Program-made: the position numbers and the translations under genes
Assembly: GCA_050014815.1 (NCBI GenBank)
Contig: JBEKCP010000432.1
Location: 1-5,345, forward strand
Reading direction: 5' to 3'
DNA length: 5,345 nucleotides
Source: JBEKCP01 sp050014815
Lineage (GTDB): Bacteria; Planctomycetota; Planctomycetia; Pirellulales; Thermoguttaceae
Notes under the pieces: model-generated
What the model saw: the letters and a program-made list of their open reading frames with translations, nothing else
What the model was told of the DNA's origin: nothing
Databases searched by the model: none
Shown: positions 1 through 5,275 of the stretch, piece by piece
Layout: every line of letters begins with the position of its first letter
Position numbering within the stretch: position 1 is the stretch's first letter

Positions 1-199
1 CAAGGAGACAAGGAGACAAGGAGACAAGGAGACAAGGAGACAAGGAGACAAGGAGACAAGGAGACAAGGAGACAAGGAGACAAGGAGACAAGGAGACAAG
101 GAGACAGGGAGACAGGGAGACAAGGAGACAAGGAGACAGGGAGACAGGGAGACAAGGAGACAAGGAGACAAGGGGACAAGGAGACAGGGAGACAGGATG
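1..199 (+). repeat. Left tandem array of 8-bp unit ACAAGGAG
   Basis: The sequence is a continuous head-to-tail array with period 8. A partial unit occupies 1-7, and 24 full units run from 8 to 199 with no indels. The 12 units from 8 to 103 are identical ACAAGGAG. Variants appear only toward the gene: ACAGGGAG at 104, 112, 136, 144 and 184, ACAAGGGG at 168, and ACAGGATG at 192, whose last three bases are the start codon of the next gene. Units 104-135 and 136-167 form an exact 32-bp higher-order duplication. The array reaches the left window edge and probably continues beyond it. The same unit recurs in opposite orientation at 581-652. Confidence 0.98.
186..196 (+). promoter_or_regulatory. Ribosome-binding site made of repeat units
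   Basis: AGGGAG at 186-191 lies five bases before the ATG at 197, and AGG at 194-196 touches it. These bases belong to the last two repeat units, so the array itself carries the Shine-Dalgarno-like sequence. Every upstream unit contains AGGAG as well, giving many potential 16S pairing sites in the leader. Confidence 0.6.
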
Positions 200-577
200 A
201 AGATCCAGAAACACACGGACCTCGATGTGTATAAGAAGGCGTTCGAGGCCGCAATACAGGTCTTTCAGGCGTCAAAACGATTCCCGAAGGAAGAGATGTA
301 TTCGCTTATCGATCAGGTTCGACGTTCCTCGCGGTCGGTCTGTGCGAACCTGGGGGAGGCTTGGAGAAAACGCCGGTACGAGGCAGCCTTCATTTCCAAG
401 CTTTCAGACGCTGAGGCCGAGGCTGCCGAAACCCAAGTTTGGCTCCAATTTGCGGTTAGGTGCCGTTATCTTTCCCGCGATGCCGGTACGCCCCTTTACC
501 GCGCCTATGACGAGATTCTGCGAATGATTGTCGCGATGATCAACACCGCCAAGTCTTGGACCATCATACGTTCGTAG
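197..577 (+). CDS. Four-helix-bundle protein, 23S rRNA intervening-sequence (S23/IVP) family
   Basis: This 126-residue protein matches the small all-helical family first found inside 23S rRNA intervening sequences and now annotated as four helix bundle protein. Family signatures visible are the N-terminal HTDLDVYKKAFE (6-17), the FPKEEMYSLIDQVRRSSRSV stretch (29-48) with NLGEAWRKR after it (51-59), and the helix AEAAETQVWLQFA (74-86). The length is normal and the reading frame intact. The family is structurally related to Avd, the accessory protein of diversity-generating retroelements, but its own biochemical role is not established. Here it is not inside an rRNA gene. It stands alone on the plus strand, convergent with the DUF1080 gene, and is bracketed by inverted arrays of one octamer. 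The start ATG is fixed by the repeat-derived Shine-Dalgarno sequence. Its base composition looks less GC-rich than that of the large catabolic genes. I am confident of the family, not of the function. Confidence 0.9.
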   Translation: MKIQKHTDLDVYKKAFEAAIQVFQASKRFPKEEMYSLIDQVRRSSRSVCANLGEAWRKRRYEAAFISKLSDAEAEAAETQVWLQFAVRCRYLSRDAGTPLYRAYDEILRMIVAMINTAKSWTIIRS

Positions 578-580
578 AGT

Positions 581-652
581 CCCCCTTTCTCTCTGCCTCC
601 TTGTCTCCTTGTCTCCTTGTCTCCCCCTCTCCCTGTCTCCTTGTCTCCCCCT
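581..652 (-). repeat. Right tandem array of the same octamer, inverted
   Basis: Nine units of period 8 start three bases after the stop codon at 577. On the plus strand they read CTCCTTGT (597, 605, 613, 637), CTCCCTGT (629) and CTCCCCCT (621, 645), with two degraded gene-proximal units at 581 and 589. CTCCTTGT is the reverse complement of ACAAGGAG, and CTCCCTGT is the reverse complement of the ACAGGGAG variant in the left array. The two arrays therefore share both the unit and one variant, in inverted orientation. The array ends three bases before the DUF1080 stop codon (656-658), and 653-660 may be a further degraded unit. Confidence 0.95.
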
Positions 653-655
653 CTA

Positions 656-1450
656 CTAGTCCTCCAACTTCAATGGCCGGATCCAGATGTTGCGGAACCG
701 CACCGCCGAGCCGTGCTTCTGAAGGCCCAGCGGCCCGCTGGTCTCGGCGGACGTGTAAACGGCCACCTCGCGGTGTCTCATCGGTCCCAATGACGGCTGG
801 TGGTACTGGACCAGGACGCCGTTCCAGAAGGCGGTGAAATAGGCGGGCCGGAGCAGCTTCTCGCCGTCGAACCGCGGGGCGGTAAAGACAATGTCGTAGG
901 TCTCCCACTGGCCCGGCTTGCGGGCGACGTTCACCAGCGGGGGCGTCTGGCCGTAGATGGCCCCGGCGATCCCGTCGGCGTAAATGCGGTGGTCGCGCGA
1001 CTCGATGATCTGCAGCTCGAACTTGTTGAAGAACAGGATGCCGCTATTGCCCCAGTTCATGACGCCTCCGTCGTCTTTTTCGGGCACGGCCCACTCGACG
1101 TGGAGTTGGCAGTCGCCGAACTTCTGCCTGGTCACCAGCGCGCCGGTCTTGAGGATGTTGATCGCGCCCTGCTGGATCCCTTCGGGATTGCCGCCGGCCC
1201 ATTGGGAGAGGTCTTTGCCGTCGAACAGGACGATGGCGTCGGCCGGGGGCTGGCCCGGCTCGCGGCCCGGCTCGACCATCGGCGGCTGGGGCCGTTTGCG
1301 GTCGTGGACCCGCCAGGGCGAGTTCGGCAGAAAAGGCGTGTCGTTGTAGCCCAGGCCGTCTTCCGCCGAAGCCGCGACACCAGCCAGGGTCGAGAGTGCG
1401 ATTACGGCCGGAAGGAGGACTATCAAGATACGATTGGCAGGCCCACTCAT
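656..1450 (-). CDS. Secreted DUF1080 (3-keto-disaccharide hydrolase-like) protein
   Basis: This 264-residue protein starts with a signal peptide: a hydrophobic segment at about 8-27 and a likely cleavage after ASA (27-29). A linker (GYNDTPFLPNSPWRVHD, 34-50) leads into a DUF1080 domain (PF06439) from about 72 to the end. Family motifs are IVLFDGKDLSQW (73-84), the region FGDCQLHVEW (111-120), NSGILFFNKFELQIIES (135-151), YADGIAGAIYGQTPPLVN (157-174), PGQWETYDIVFTAPRFD (179-195) and the C-terminal LQKHGSAVRFRNIWIRPL (243-260). The fold is concanavalin-like, and characterised members act on 3-keto-glycosides. The exact substrate cannot be read from the sequence. It is probably exported to the periplasm. 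It is the last of six minus-strand genes, 55 bp after the HEPN gene, and its stop lies three bases from the octamer array. Family assignment is firm; substrate is unknown. Confidence 0.93.
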   Translation of the reverse strand: MSGPANRILIVLLPAVIALSTLAGVAASAEDGLGYNDTPFLPNSPWRVHDRKRPQPPMVEPGREPGQPPADAIVLFDGKDLSQWAGGNPEGIQQGAINILKTGALVTRQKFGDCQLHVEWAVPEKDDGGVMNWGNSGILFFNKFELQIIESRDHRIYADGIAGAIYGQTPPLVNVARKPGQWETYDIVFTAPRFDGEKLLRPAYFTAFWNGVLVQYHQPSLGPMRHREVAVYTSAETSGPLGLQKHGSAVRFRNIWIRPLKLED

Positions 1451-1458
1451 TCGTGCTT

Positions 1459-1462
1459 CTCC
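1459..1462 (-). promoter_or_regulatory. Shine-Dalgarno site of the DUF1080 gene
   Basis: On the minus strand GGAG lies eight bases before the ATG at 1450, a good spacing that supports this start. The 55-bp gap to the HEPN gene shows no convincing terminator or promoter. A TTGACA-like hexamer in it has no matching -10 element. Confidence 0.6.
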
Positions 1463-1505
1463 GGCAGGGTTAGGATGATCTTGTCAACTGACACGTAATA
1501 GACCG

Positions 1506-1919
1506 TCACGCGGGACGCTCGCGGCCCTGAAGAACGGCCTTGATTTCGGACGCGAAGCGAATCGCTTCCTCCAAGAGGGCTTTAACCTGCCCAGAGTCGA
1601 AGATCGCAGCATCCTCGTAGTCTGCGCTGCATCGCTTCAGGAATGCCTGCTGAAGCGATTTGCCCGACGCCTGGGAAAATCGCCCCGTCTTAACGTATTC
1701 GCGATGGAACCAAGCGATTATGGCGCTATGCTTGTGAAGATCGACGTTGTCATGGATAGCCAGTGCTGAGACGGCGTGAAACATCGCATAATAGCAGCGG
1801 TTGATGGCCCCGAGCGGGGATCCGTGCTCGGCCAGCATCGAAGCGTCAGCCAAAGCAAAATCCGACTTGGCCAACCGCATCGTCACGAGGTGCTGACGCT
1901 CGTCATCTGAGTAGGTCAT
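1506..1919 (-). CDS. HEPN domain protein (UPF0332-like), probable toxin of a HEPN/MNT pair
   Basis: This 137-residue, mainly helical protein has the HEPN features of the PF05168/UPF0332 type. These are a first helix with LAKSDFALADASML (16-29), the conserved NRCYYAMFHAVSALA (40-54), and a distal helix KSLQQAFLKRCSADYEDA (87-104) with the R-x-x-A-D-Y motif at 96-101. R41 and H48 are spaced as R-x6-H, compatible with the RX4-6H motif of HEPN ribonucleases, but they may not be the equivalent helix positions. The RX4HXY motif of characterised HepT toxins is not seen. The start codon overlaps the MNT stop by four bases (ATGA), and GAGGG nine bases upstream is a good Shine-Dalgarno site, so the two genes are probably translationally coupled. 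By analogy with type VII toxin-antitoxin systems, this would be the RNase toxin controlled by nucleotidylation by its partner. It could instead be a catalytically inactive HEPN partner. Confidence 0.85.
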   Translation of the reverse strand: MTYSDDERQHLVTMRLAKSDFALADASMLAEHGSPLGAINRCYYAMFHAVSALAIHDNVDLHKHSAIIAWFHREYVKTGRFSQASGKSLQQAFLKRCSADYEDAAIFDSGQVKALLEEAIRFASEIKAVLQGRERPA

Positions 1920-2263
1920 ACCACGATGCCCTCGGTAGCGTGTCGAACATAGGGAGTGAATGAAATCGGCGGGGTGCGAAGTTCCTCTTCCGTGTAGAAG
2001 TGAAGATCGAAAAGAACGTCACGGGCTAGTTGAATGTCCATCTCTCGATCCAGTATCACCCCGAGCAACTCGTCGCTCAAGGGCCGCCTGGTGATACAGA
2101 GCACGTCGTAGTCGGCATCCGCGTCCGCTCCGCCCGCCACGCGCGATCCATAGTGATAGAGCCGCACAAAGTTCCCTCCCAGTAGGGACTGGAGCATTTC
2201 ACGGAGCTCCACCACGCACCGATGCGGGGCCGGAGCCAACGGGGTAGTCTTGCCGGACGACAT
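1916..2263 (-). CDS. Minimal nucleotidyltransferase (MNT), probable antitoxin partner of HEPN
   Basis: This 115-residue protein has the DNA polymerase beta-like nucleotidyltransferase core: G39-S40, ten residues, then D51-Y52-D53. That is exactly the GSX10DXD pattern of MntA antitoxins. A probable third carboxylate is D86 in FDLHFY (85-90). The family's common S-D-x-D is A-D-Y-D here. The frame remains open upstream to 2515, but that extension overlaps the CPCC gene and lacks family similarity. The ATG at 2263 puts the nucleotidyltransferase motif at a normal depth and is preferred, although its upstream sequence (GTGGAAAATCGGAT) is a weak ribosome-binding site. Known MntA proteins add AMP to a HEPN toxin and neutralise it. 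That role is inferred here from the motif and the coupled HEPN gene. The 70-bp gap to the CPCC gene shows nothing recognisable. Confidence 0.87.
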   Translation of the reverse strand: MSSGKTTPLAPAPHRCVVELREMLQSLLGGNFVRLYHYGSRVAGGADADADYDVLCITRRPLSDELLGVILDREMDIQLARDVLFDLHFYTEEELRTPPISFTPYVRHATEGIVV

Positions 2264-2333
2264 ATCCGATTTTCCACGAGGACGGGATGGCGGCCAAGCC
2301 GAAAAACGCAACACAAGTCCACGTTTCAGGCCA

Positions 2334-2732
2334 TCATACCATATCGGATGGGCGTAGCCAATACTCCGGAAGCCAGTAGTACAGGAACACGCCGCCCTCT
2401 TTGATTGCCTGCCAAAGGTCGTGATCTGCGCGCGATCCCCACCGCAAATAGCGGTCGTTATGCGGATCAAGCGGCCTCCAGCGGGTATCCCTGCTTTCAC
2501 CTTCCCGCGGCGCATGCACGTGAGTTATCGAGCGGCGCTCACAAGCCCCGAACAAAGCGAAGTTGCCTTGACCCTCTATCAATGAGCACTCGTTTGCCCC
2601 GCCCGCCAAATCGGGAAACGCCAGTTGCACGATATCGTCCTCCCAGAAACAGATCGGGCAAATCTCAAACGAACCGGGAAGCTCCTCAAGTGTAAGGTAG
2701 CCACAGCAAGGGCAAGGATACAATTCTGCCAT
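2334..2732 (-). CDS. CPCC-family cysteine-rich protein
   Basis: This 132-residue protein begins with a cysteine cluster of the CPCC family (Cys_rich_CPCC, PF14206): YPCPCCGYLTL (5-15) with C7, C9 and C10, then EICPICFWEDD (23-33) with C25 and C28. The CxCC and CxxC pairs look like a zinc- or iron-binding knuckle. Next come the family's GGANECSLIEGQGNF (44-58) and FGACE (61-65) stretches. The C-terminal part after about residue 90 (RYLRWGSRADHD, YYWLPEYWLRP) is longer than the core family and not recognised. The start at 2732 is supported by AAGGAT nine or so bases upstream, which belongs to the 7-bp repeat array. The gene lies 13 bp after the URO-D-like gene. Family function is unknown; CPCC proteins are often found among accessory genes. 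Confidence 0.88.
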   Translation of the reverse strand: MAELYPCPCCGYLTLEELPGSFEICPICFWEDDIVQLAFPDLAGGANECSLIEGQGNFALFGACERRSITHVHAPREGESRDTRWRPLDPHNDRYLRWGSRADHDLWQAIKEGGVFLYYWLPEYWLRPSDMV

Positions 2733-2737
2733 GACGC

Positions 2738-2772
2738 TTCATCCTTCATCCTTCCGCCTTCATCCTTCCCCC
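2738..2772 (-). repeat. Short tandem array of 7-bp unit GGATGAA
   Basis: Five period-7 units read on the plus strand as TTCATCC (2738, 2745, 2759), TTCCGCC (2752) and TTCCCCC (2766). On the coding (minus) strand the unit is GGATGAA. The array encodes the last eight residues and the stop of the URO-D-like gene (2746-2772). It also forms most of the 13-bp leader of the CPCC gene, where AAGGAT serves as a Shine-Dalgarno-like site. It is the third short-repeat family in the window and, unlike the other two, has no inverted partner here. Confidence 0.85.
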
Positions 2773-3840
2773 GTACTCCCGCCGCAACACCTCGACCTCG
2801 GCGAAGATGGCCGTGATCTGGGCGTCGTTGACGTCCTGGTCCATGTTAATCGAGCAGACGCCCGTCAACCAGGGGTTGCCGGACGCCCGGACCAGCCGCC
2901 GCACCGTCCGGCGGATTTCCTCGGGGCTCTGGCGGACGATCTCGACCGGGCTGTAGCGGATGTTGAGGAACGTATGGGGCAGGTGGCGGCGGAGCTCGGC
3001 CACGTCGCCCGGCCAGCCCACGTCGAGAAAATCCAGGTGTGGCAGCCGCGAGAAGACCTCGGCGTAGCGGTGGGGGTCCGCGCCGCAGTAGTGGATCCCG
3101 AAGGGCCGGCGCCGCCGGCTCCAGGCGGCGTCCAGGGGCATCAGGAATCTCTCGTAATCGGCCACCGAGATCATCACGTGCGAGCACTCGCTGTGGAGGA
3201 AGACCGGACGGCGAATGTTCCGGACGTTGCGGTTCACGCTGATCGACGTGCTGCCGGTTGCCGCCGCCACCCGGGCCGTGAACTCATCGAGCACGCGGGC
3301 GATCTGGCCGAAGAGCCGCAAGGCCCCCTCCGGCTGATCGCGCATGTCCAGGAAGATCGTCTGCCCGCGGAGGTCCAGCGCCAGGTTGAGCACGCCGCTC
3401 CAATTCACATCGCCCTCCGCGCTGCCGTACTTCGTCCGGAGGGCGTCCAGGAGCGACTCGAATCTCTTGTAGGCGGGGCTTTGGAAGGCATCGTCGGCCG
3501 CGATTTCCAGGCCGGCGAGCCCGGCCGGCACGACCCGCGGCGCCGAGTCCTCGCAATACTGGACCTGGCAACCGAGCATCTCGGAGACGAGGAAGCCGGC
3601 GGCCAGGTGGACCGGCCCGACCACCGGCAGGTCGCGGTCGCGGCCCTCTCCCAGTCCGAAACGGCCCCAGCGGTCGTAGAGGGCCCGCTCCATCCGCCGC
3701 TCGACCTCCACCCGCCGGGCCGGATGAAAAAAGAAATCCTCGTCGAAGGCGATTCCCTCGTGCCGGTGCCACCACGCGGGACCGAGCACGATCTCGACCG
3801 GCAGCATCGAGTTCTCGAGGAGATCGTTGCGTGCGGACAT
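2746..3840 (-). CDS. Uroporphyrinogen decarboxylase/corrinoid methyltransferase-superfamily protein
   Basis: This 364-residue protein resembles the URO-D-like TIM-barrel superfamily, which includes heme-pathway HemE and zinc-dependent corrinoid methyltransferases such as MtaA/MtbA. The visible signature is FGIHYCGADPHRYAEVF (247-263), giving H250-x-C252-G. A later cysteine, C329 (TGVCSI), completes the H-x-C...C pattern used by methyltransferase members to bind zinc. PHLDFLDVGWPGDVAELR (267-284) followed by the NIRYSPVEI region (293-301) matches the barrel strands of this superfamily. The arrangement points to a methyltransferase-like enzyme rather than heme synthesis, and the neighbouring epimerase suggests sugar or methylated-compound catabolism. 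The substrate is unknown. The start at 3840 lies 16 bp after the epimerase stop; M12 is an alternative, and neither has a clear Shine-Dalgarno site. The last eight residues (GGRMKAEG) are encoded by the 7-bp repeat array, so the native C-terminus may have been altered. Confidence 0.82.
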   Translation of the reverse strand: MSARNDLLENSMLPVEIVLGPAWWHRHEGIAFDEDFFFHPARRVEVERRMERALYDRWGRFGLGEGRDRDLPVVGPVHLAAGFLVSEMLGCQVQYCEDSAPRVVPAGLAGLEIAADDAFQSPAYKRFESLLDALRTKYGSAEGDVNWSGVLNLALDLRGQTIFLDMRDQPEGALRLFGQIARVLDEFTARVAAATGSTSISVNRNVRNIRRPVFLHSECSHVMISVADYERFLMPLDAAWSRRRRPFGIHYCGADPHRYAEVFSRLPHLDFLDVGWPGDVAELRRHLPHTFLNIRYSPVEIVRQSPEEIRRTVRRLVRASGNPWLTGVCSINMDQDVNDAQITAIFAEVEVLRREYGGRMKAEG

Positions 3841-3856
3841 GTTGCCGGTATTCTGT

Positions 3857-5128
3857 TTAGCGGACGGGCTTGCCCGCCGGGGCCTCCAGGAACAGCGGCC
3901 GGATGTGCCTCTGGTACAGGTTCTCGACGACGTTGCGGGCGATCGAGTCGGCGTGCTCCTCCAGCGCAGCGGTGAACCGCCGTCCCATCTCGGCCGCCAC
4001 CTTGTAGCCCACGTGCAAGAGCTGCCGGAGGTTCGGGTTATACGCCCCGCAGGCCGGATCGTGCCGCAGAGCGGCCGCGAATGCCGGCCCGTCCCACCCC
4101 CTCACCGTCTCCGCCGACGGCAGCCCGCGGCGGTCGATGTCGACGACCGAGGCGTAAGGCGAGCAGAGTTCTTCGAAGCGCCCCAACGCGGCGGCGTAGA
4201 CCTCCTGGGCGATCGCCAGTCCGTCGCCGCCGGCCAGGGCCAGCCCGATGAGCTCCTCCAGCCAGGTTGTGCCGGCCGTCTTCAGGTGGATGCCCGCGTC
4301 GAACTTCCGGAGCACCTCACGCATCGGCCCGTAAATCGAAAACTTGTCGCTGCCGGAGTGTACGCTCAGTTTCAGGTTGTCGGGCAGTCCGAACTCCCGC
4401 CGCGCCAGGGCAAGGACCGCCACGTCCTCGTCGAACTCGCGGGCGAACTGGCGGACGTCGCCGACGTAATCCACGCCCTTGTTGAACCGGCCGCTGAATC
4501 TCGGCGCGATGGTCTGGGCTGAAATGCCCTCCTCCGCCACGGCCGCCAGGATCAGCAGCAACTCGGCAGGCCCCTGCGGCCGATCGGTCTCGTCCATGGA
4601 GACCTCGGTGACGAAATGGCCCGGACCCTTGGCCTCTTCAATGCGGCGGTAGATCCGCCCGGCCTCCTGGACGGCCCGCAGAAACTTCCGCCCCGTCTCG
4701 GCGATCATCGGCTCGGTGATTTCCATCGGCTCGGCGAGTCCGGGGACCTCGATCCGACCGGTGCAGGTCTTGTGCTTGGCGACGAACCGGGCCAGATCGC
4801 CGGCCGCCGGGGGCTCGCCGATCCGGTCGGCAACGTCAAGCGTGAAGAAGTCGCTCGAATCGAGGAAGGCGTCCACCGTCTTCAGGCCGATGTGGTCGGC
4901 GTCGACGAAATAGGGGCCGGTCCACTGCCGGGCCCGGCAGGCGGCGTCGGCCTCGGCCCGCACGTCCTGGGGCCGGCTGCCCACGATAGTGTGCTCGCGA
5001 TAGGACTTGTTCCAGACCGGCGCGATGAGGGTGCCCTGTCGCGACGCCTCGATCAGGGCCTCCAGTTGGGCCCGCCCCTGGTGGGCGAAGCGATCGCCGA
5101 TTCCCATCGAGTACTTCGGAAGCTGCAT
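3857..5128 (-). CDS. uxaE: Tagaturonate epimerase-like protein (UxaE family)
   Basis: This 423-residue protein matches the UxaE family, whose characterised members interconvert tagaturonate and fructuronate, linking galacturonate and glucuronate catabolism in organisms such as Thermotoga. Signatures are PVWNKSYREHTIVGSRP (37-53), the acidic/histidine motif YFVDADHIGLKTVDAF (73-88), SVHSGSDKFSIYGPM (255-269), HLKTAGTTWLEELIGLA (281-297) and the C-terminal NPNLRQLLHVGYKVAAEMG (364-382). D76, H79 and H257 are candidate metal or catalytic residues; this is inference from conservation I recall, not a structural check. It is the first gene of the minus-strand run and lies 16 bp before the URO-D-like gene. 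The ATG at 5128 has only AAAA and then a C-rich repeat array (as read on the coding strand) upstream, with no Shine-Dalgarno site. M8 is an alternative start with no better site. Family is fairly sure; the precise substrate could be another ketouronate or sugar acid. Confidence 0.85.
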   Translation of the reverse strand: MQLPKYSMGIGDRFAHQGRAQLEALIEASRQGTLIAPVWNKSYREHTIVGSRPQDVRAEADAACRARQWTGPYFVDADHIGLKTVDAFLDSSDFFTLDVADRIGEPPAAGDLARFVAKHKTCTGRIEVPGLAEPMEITEPMIAETGRKFLRAVQEAGRIYRRIEEAKGPGHFVTEVSMDETDRPQGPAELLLILAAVAEEGISAQTIAPRFSGRFNKGVDYVGDVRQFAREFDEDVAVLALARREFGLPDNLKLSVHSGSDKFSIYGPMREVLRKFDAGIHLKTAGTTWLEELIGLALAGGDGLAIAQEVYAAALGRFEELCSPYASVVDIDRRGLPSAETVRGWDGPAFAAALRHDPACGAYNPNLRQLLHVGYKVAAEMGRRFTAALEEHADSIARNVVENLYQRHIRPLFLEAPAGKPVR

Positions 5129-5132
5129 AAAA

Positions 5133-5157
5133 GGGGGATTGGGGATTGGGGATTGGG
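5133..5157 (+). repeat. Short telomere-like array, unit GATTGGG
   Basis: Three full units (5137, 5144, 5151) follow a partial GGGG at 5133-5136. The plus strand has four G runs of 5, 4, 4 and 3 bases separated by ATT, which meets the canonical intramolecular G-quadruplex pattern. The array begins four bases from the start codon of the epimerase gene and occupies the place of its leader. The same unit recurs inverted at 5276-5345. Confidence 0.93.
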
Positions 5158-5275
5158 AGAGCGGACGCGACGAATGAATTCATCTTACCGAGGGGAGGAC
5201 TGGGTGGAAAGTCGTCGCTGAAGAATCGGCCTCGTGTCCTAGCCGACGTCGCCGTAGGGAGGTAGACTTGAAGAG
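5158..5275. other. 118-bp non-coding spacer between inverted heptamer arrays
   Basis: No credible gene is seen. The longest ATG frame wholly inside it on the plus strand is 15 codons (from 5175), and the open minus-strand frame across it simply translates the repeats. It holds a perfect 10-bp palindrome ATGAATTCAT at 5174-5183. It should contain the promoter of the minus-strand gene run if that run starts here, but I see no convincing -35/-10 pair. Confidence 0.55.

Larger units (their letters stand above)
1..652 (+). other. Putative unit: four-helix-bundle gene bracketed by inverted repeat arrays
   Basis: The gene at 197-577 sits between ACAAGGAG units on its 5' side and CTCCTTGT units on its 3' side, leaving only three non-repeat bases (578-580). 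A transcript through the whole region could fold the two arrays into a long imperfect stem with the coding sequence in the loop. No target-site duplication, transposase or integrase is seen, and the left limit lies outside the window. Calling this a mobile or functional unit is inference from symmetry alone. Confidence 0.4.

Noticed and set aside
1..199. CRISPR array
   Set aside because: The unit is 8 bp, contiguous and without spacers, so it is a simple tandem repeat.
197..577. 23S rRNA intervening sequence inside an rRNA gene
   Set aside because: The flanks are octamer arrays and protein-coding genes, with no rRNA sequence visible.
197..577. Diversity-generating retroelement
   Set aside because: The protein resembles the Avd fold, but no reverse transcriptase and no template/variable repeat pair are present in the window.
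1482..1493. Inverted repeat TGTCA-AC-TGACA between the HEPN and DUF1080 genes
   Set aside because: Five-base arms are expected by chance and there is no T tract, so neither an operator nor a terminator can be supported.
800..1498. Plus-strand open frame (232 codons) opposite the DUF1080 gene
   Set aside because: It is a shadow of a well-supported DUF1080 gene on the other strand.
2264..2515. N-terminal extension of the MNT protein to a start at 2515
   Set aside because: The extension overlaps the CPCC coding sequence, is basic and low in recognisable structure, and would put the GS motif unusually deep for a minimal nucleotidyltransferase.
2731..3975. Long plus-strand open frame (414 codons) opposite the URO-D-like gene
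   Set aside because: It lies antisense to a gene with clear family motifs, and its protein is rich in R, G, P and H with no recognisable domain. GC-rich coding DNA commonly produces such frames.
5174..5183. Perfect palindrome ATGAATTCAT as an operator
   Set aside because: It is a single 10-bp copy with no promoter around it; it is noted in the spacer entry but not called as a binding site.
3827..5221. Plus-strand open frames opposite the epimerase gene (3827-4522 and 4616-5221)
   Set aside because: They mirror the UxaE-like coding sequence, and their products have no family signature or plausible ribosome-binding context.
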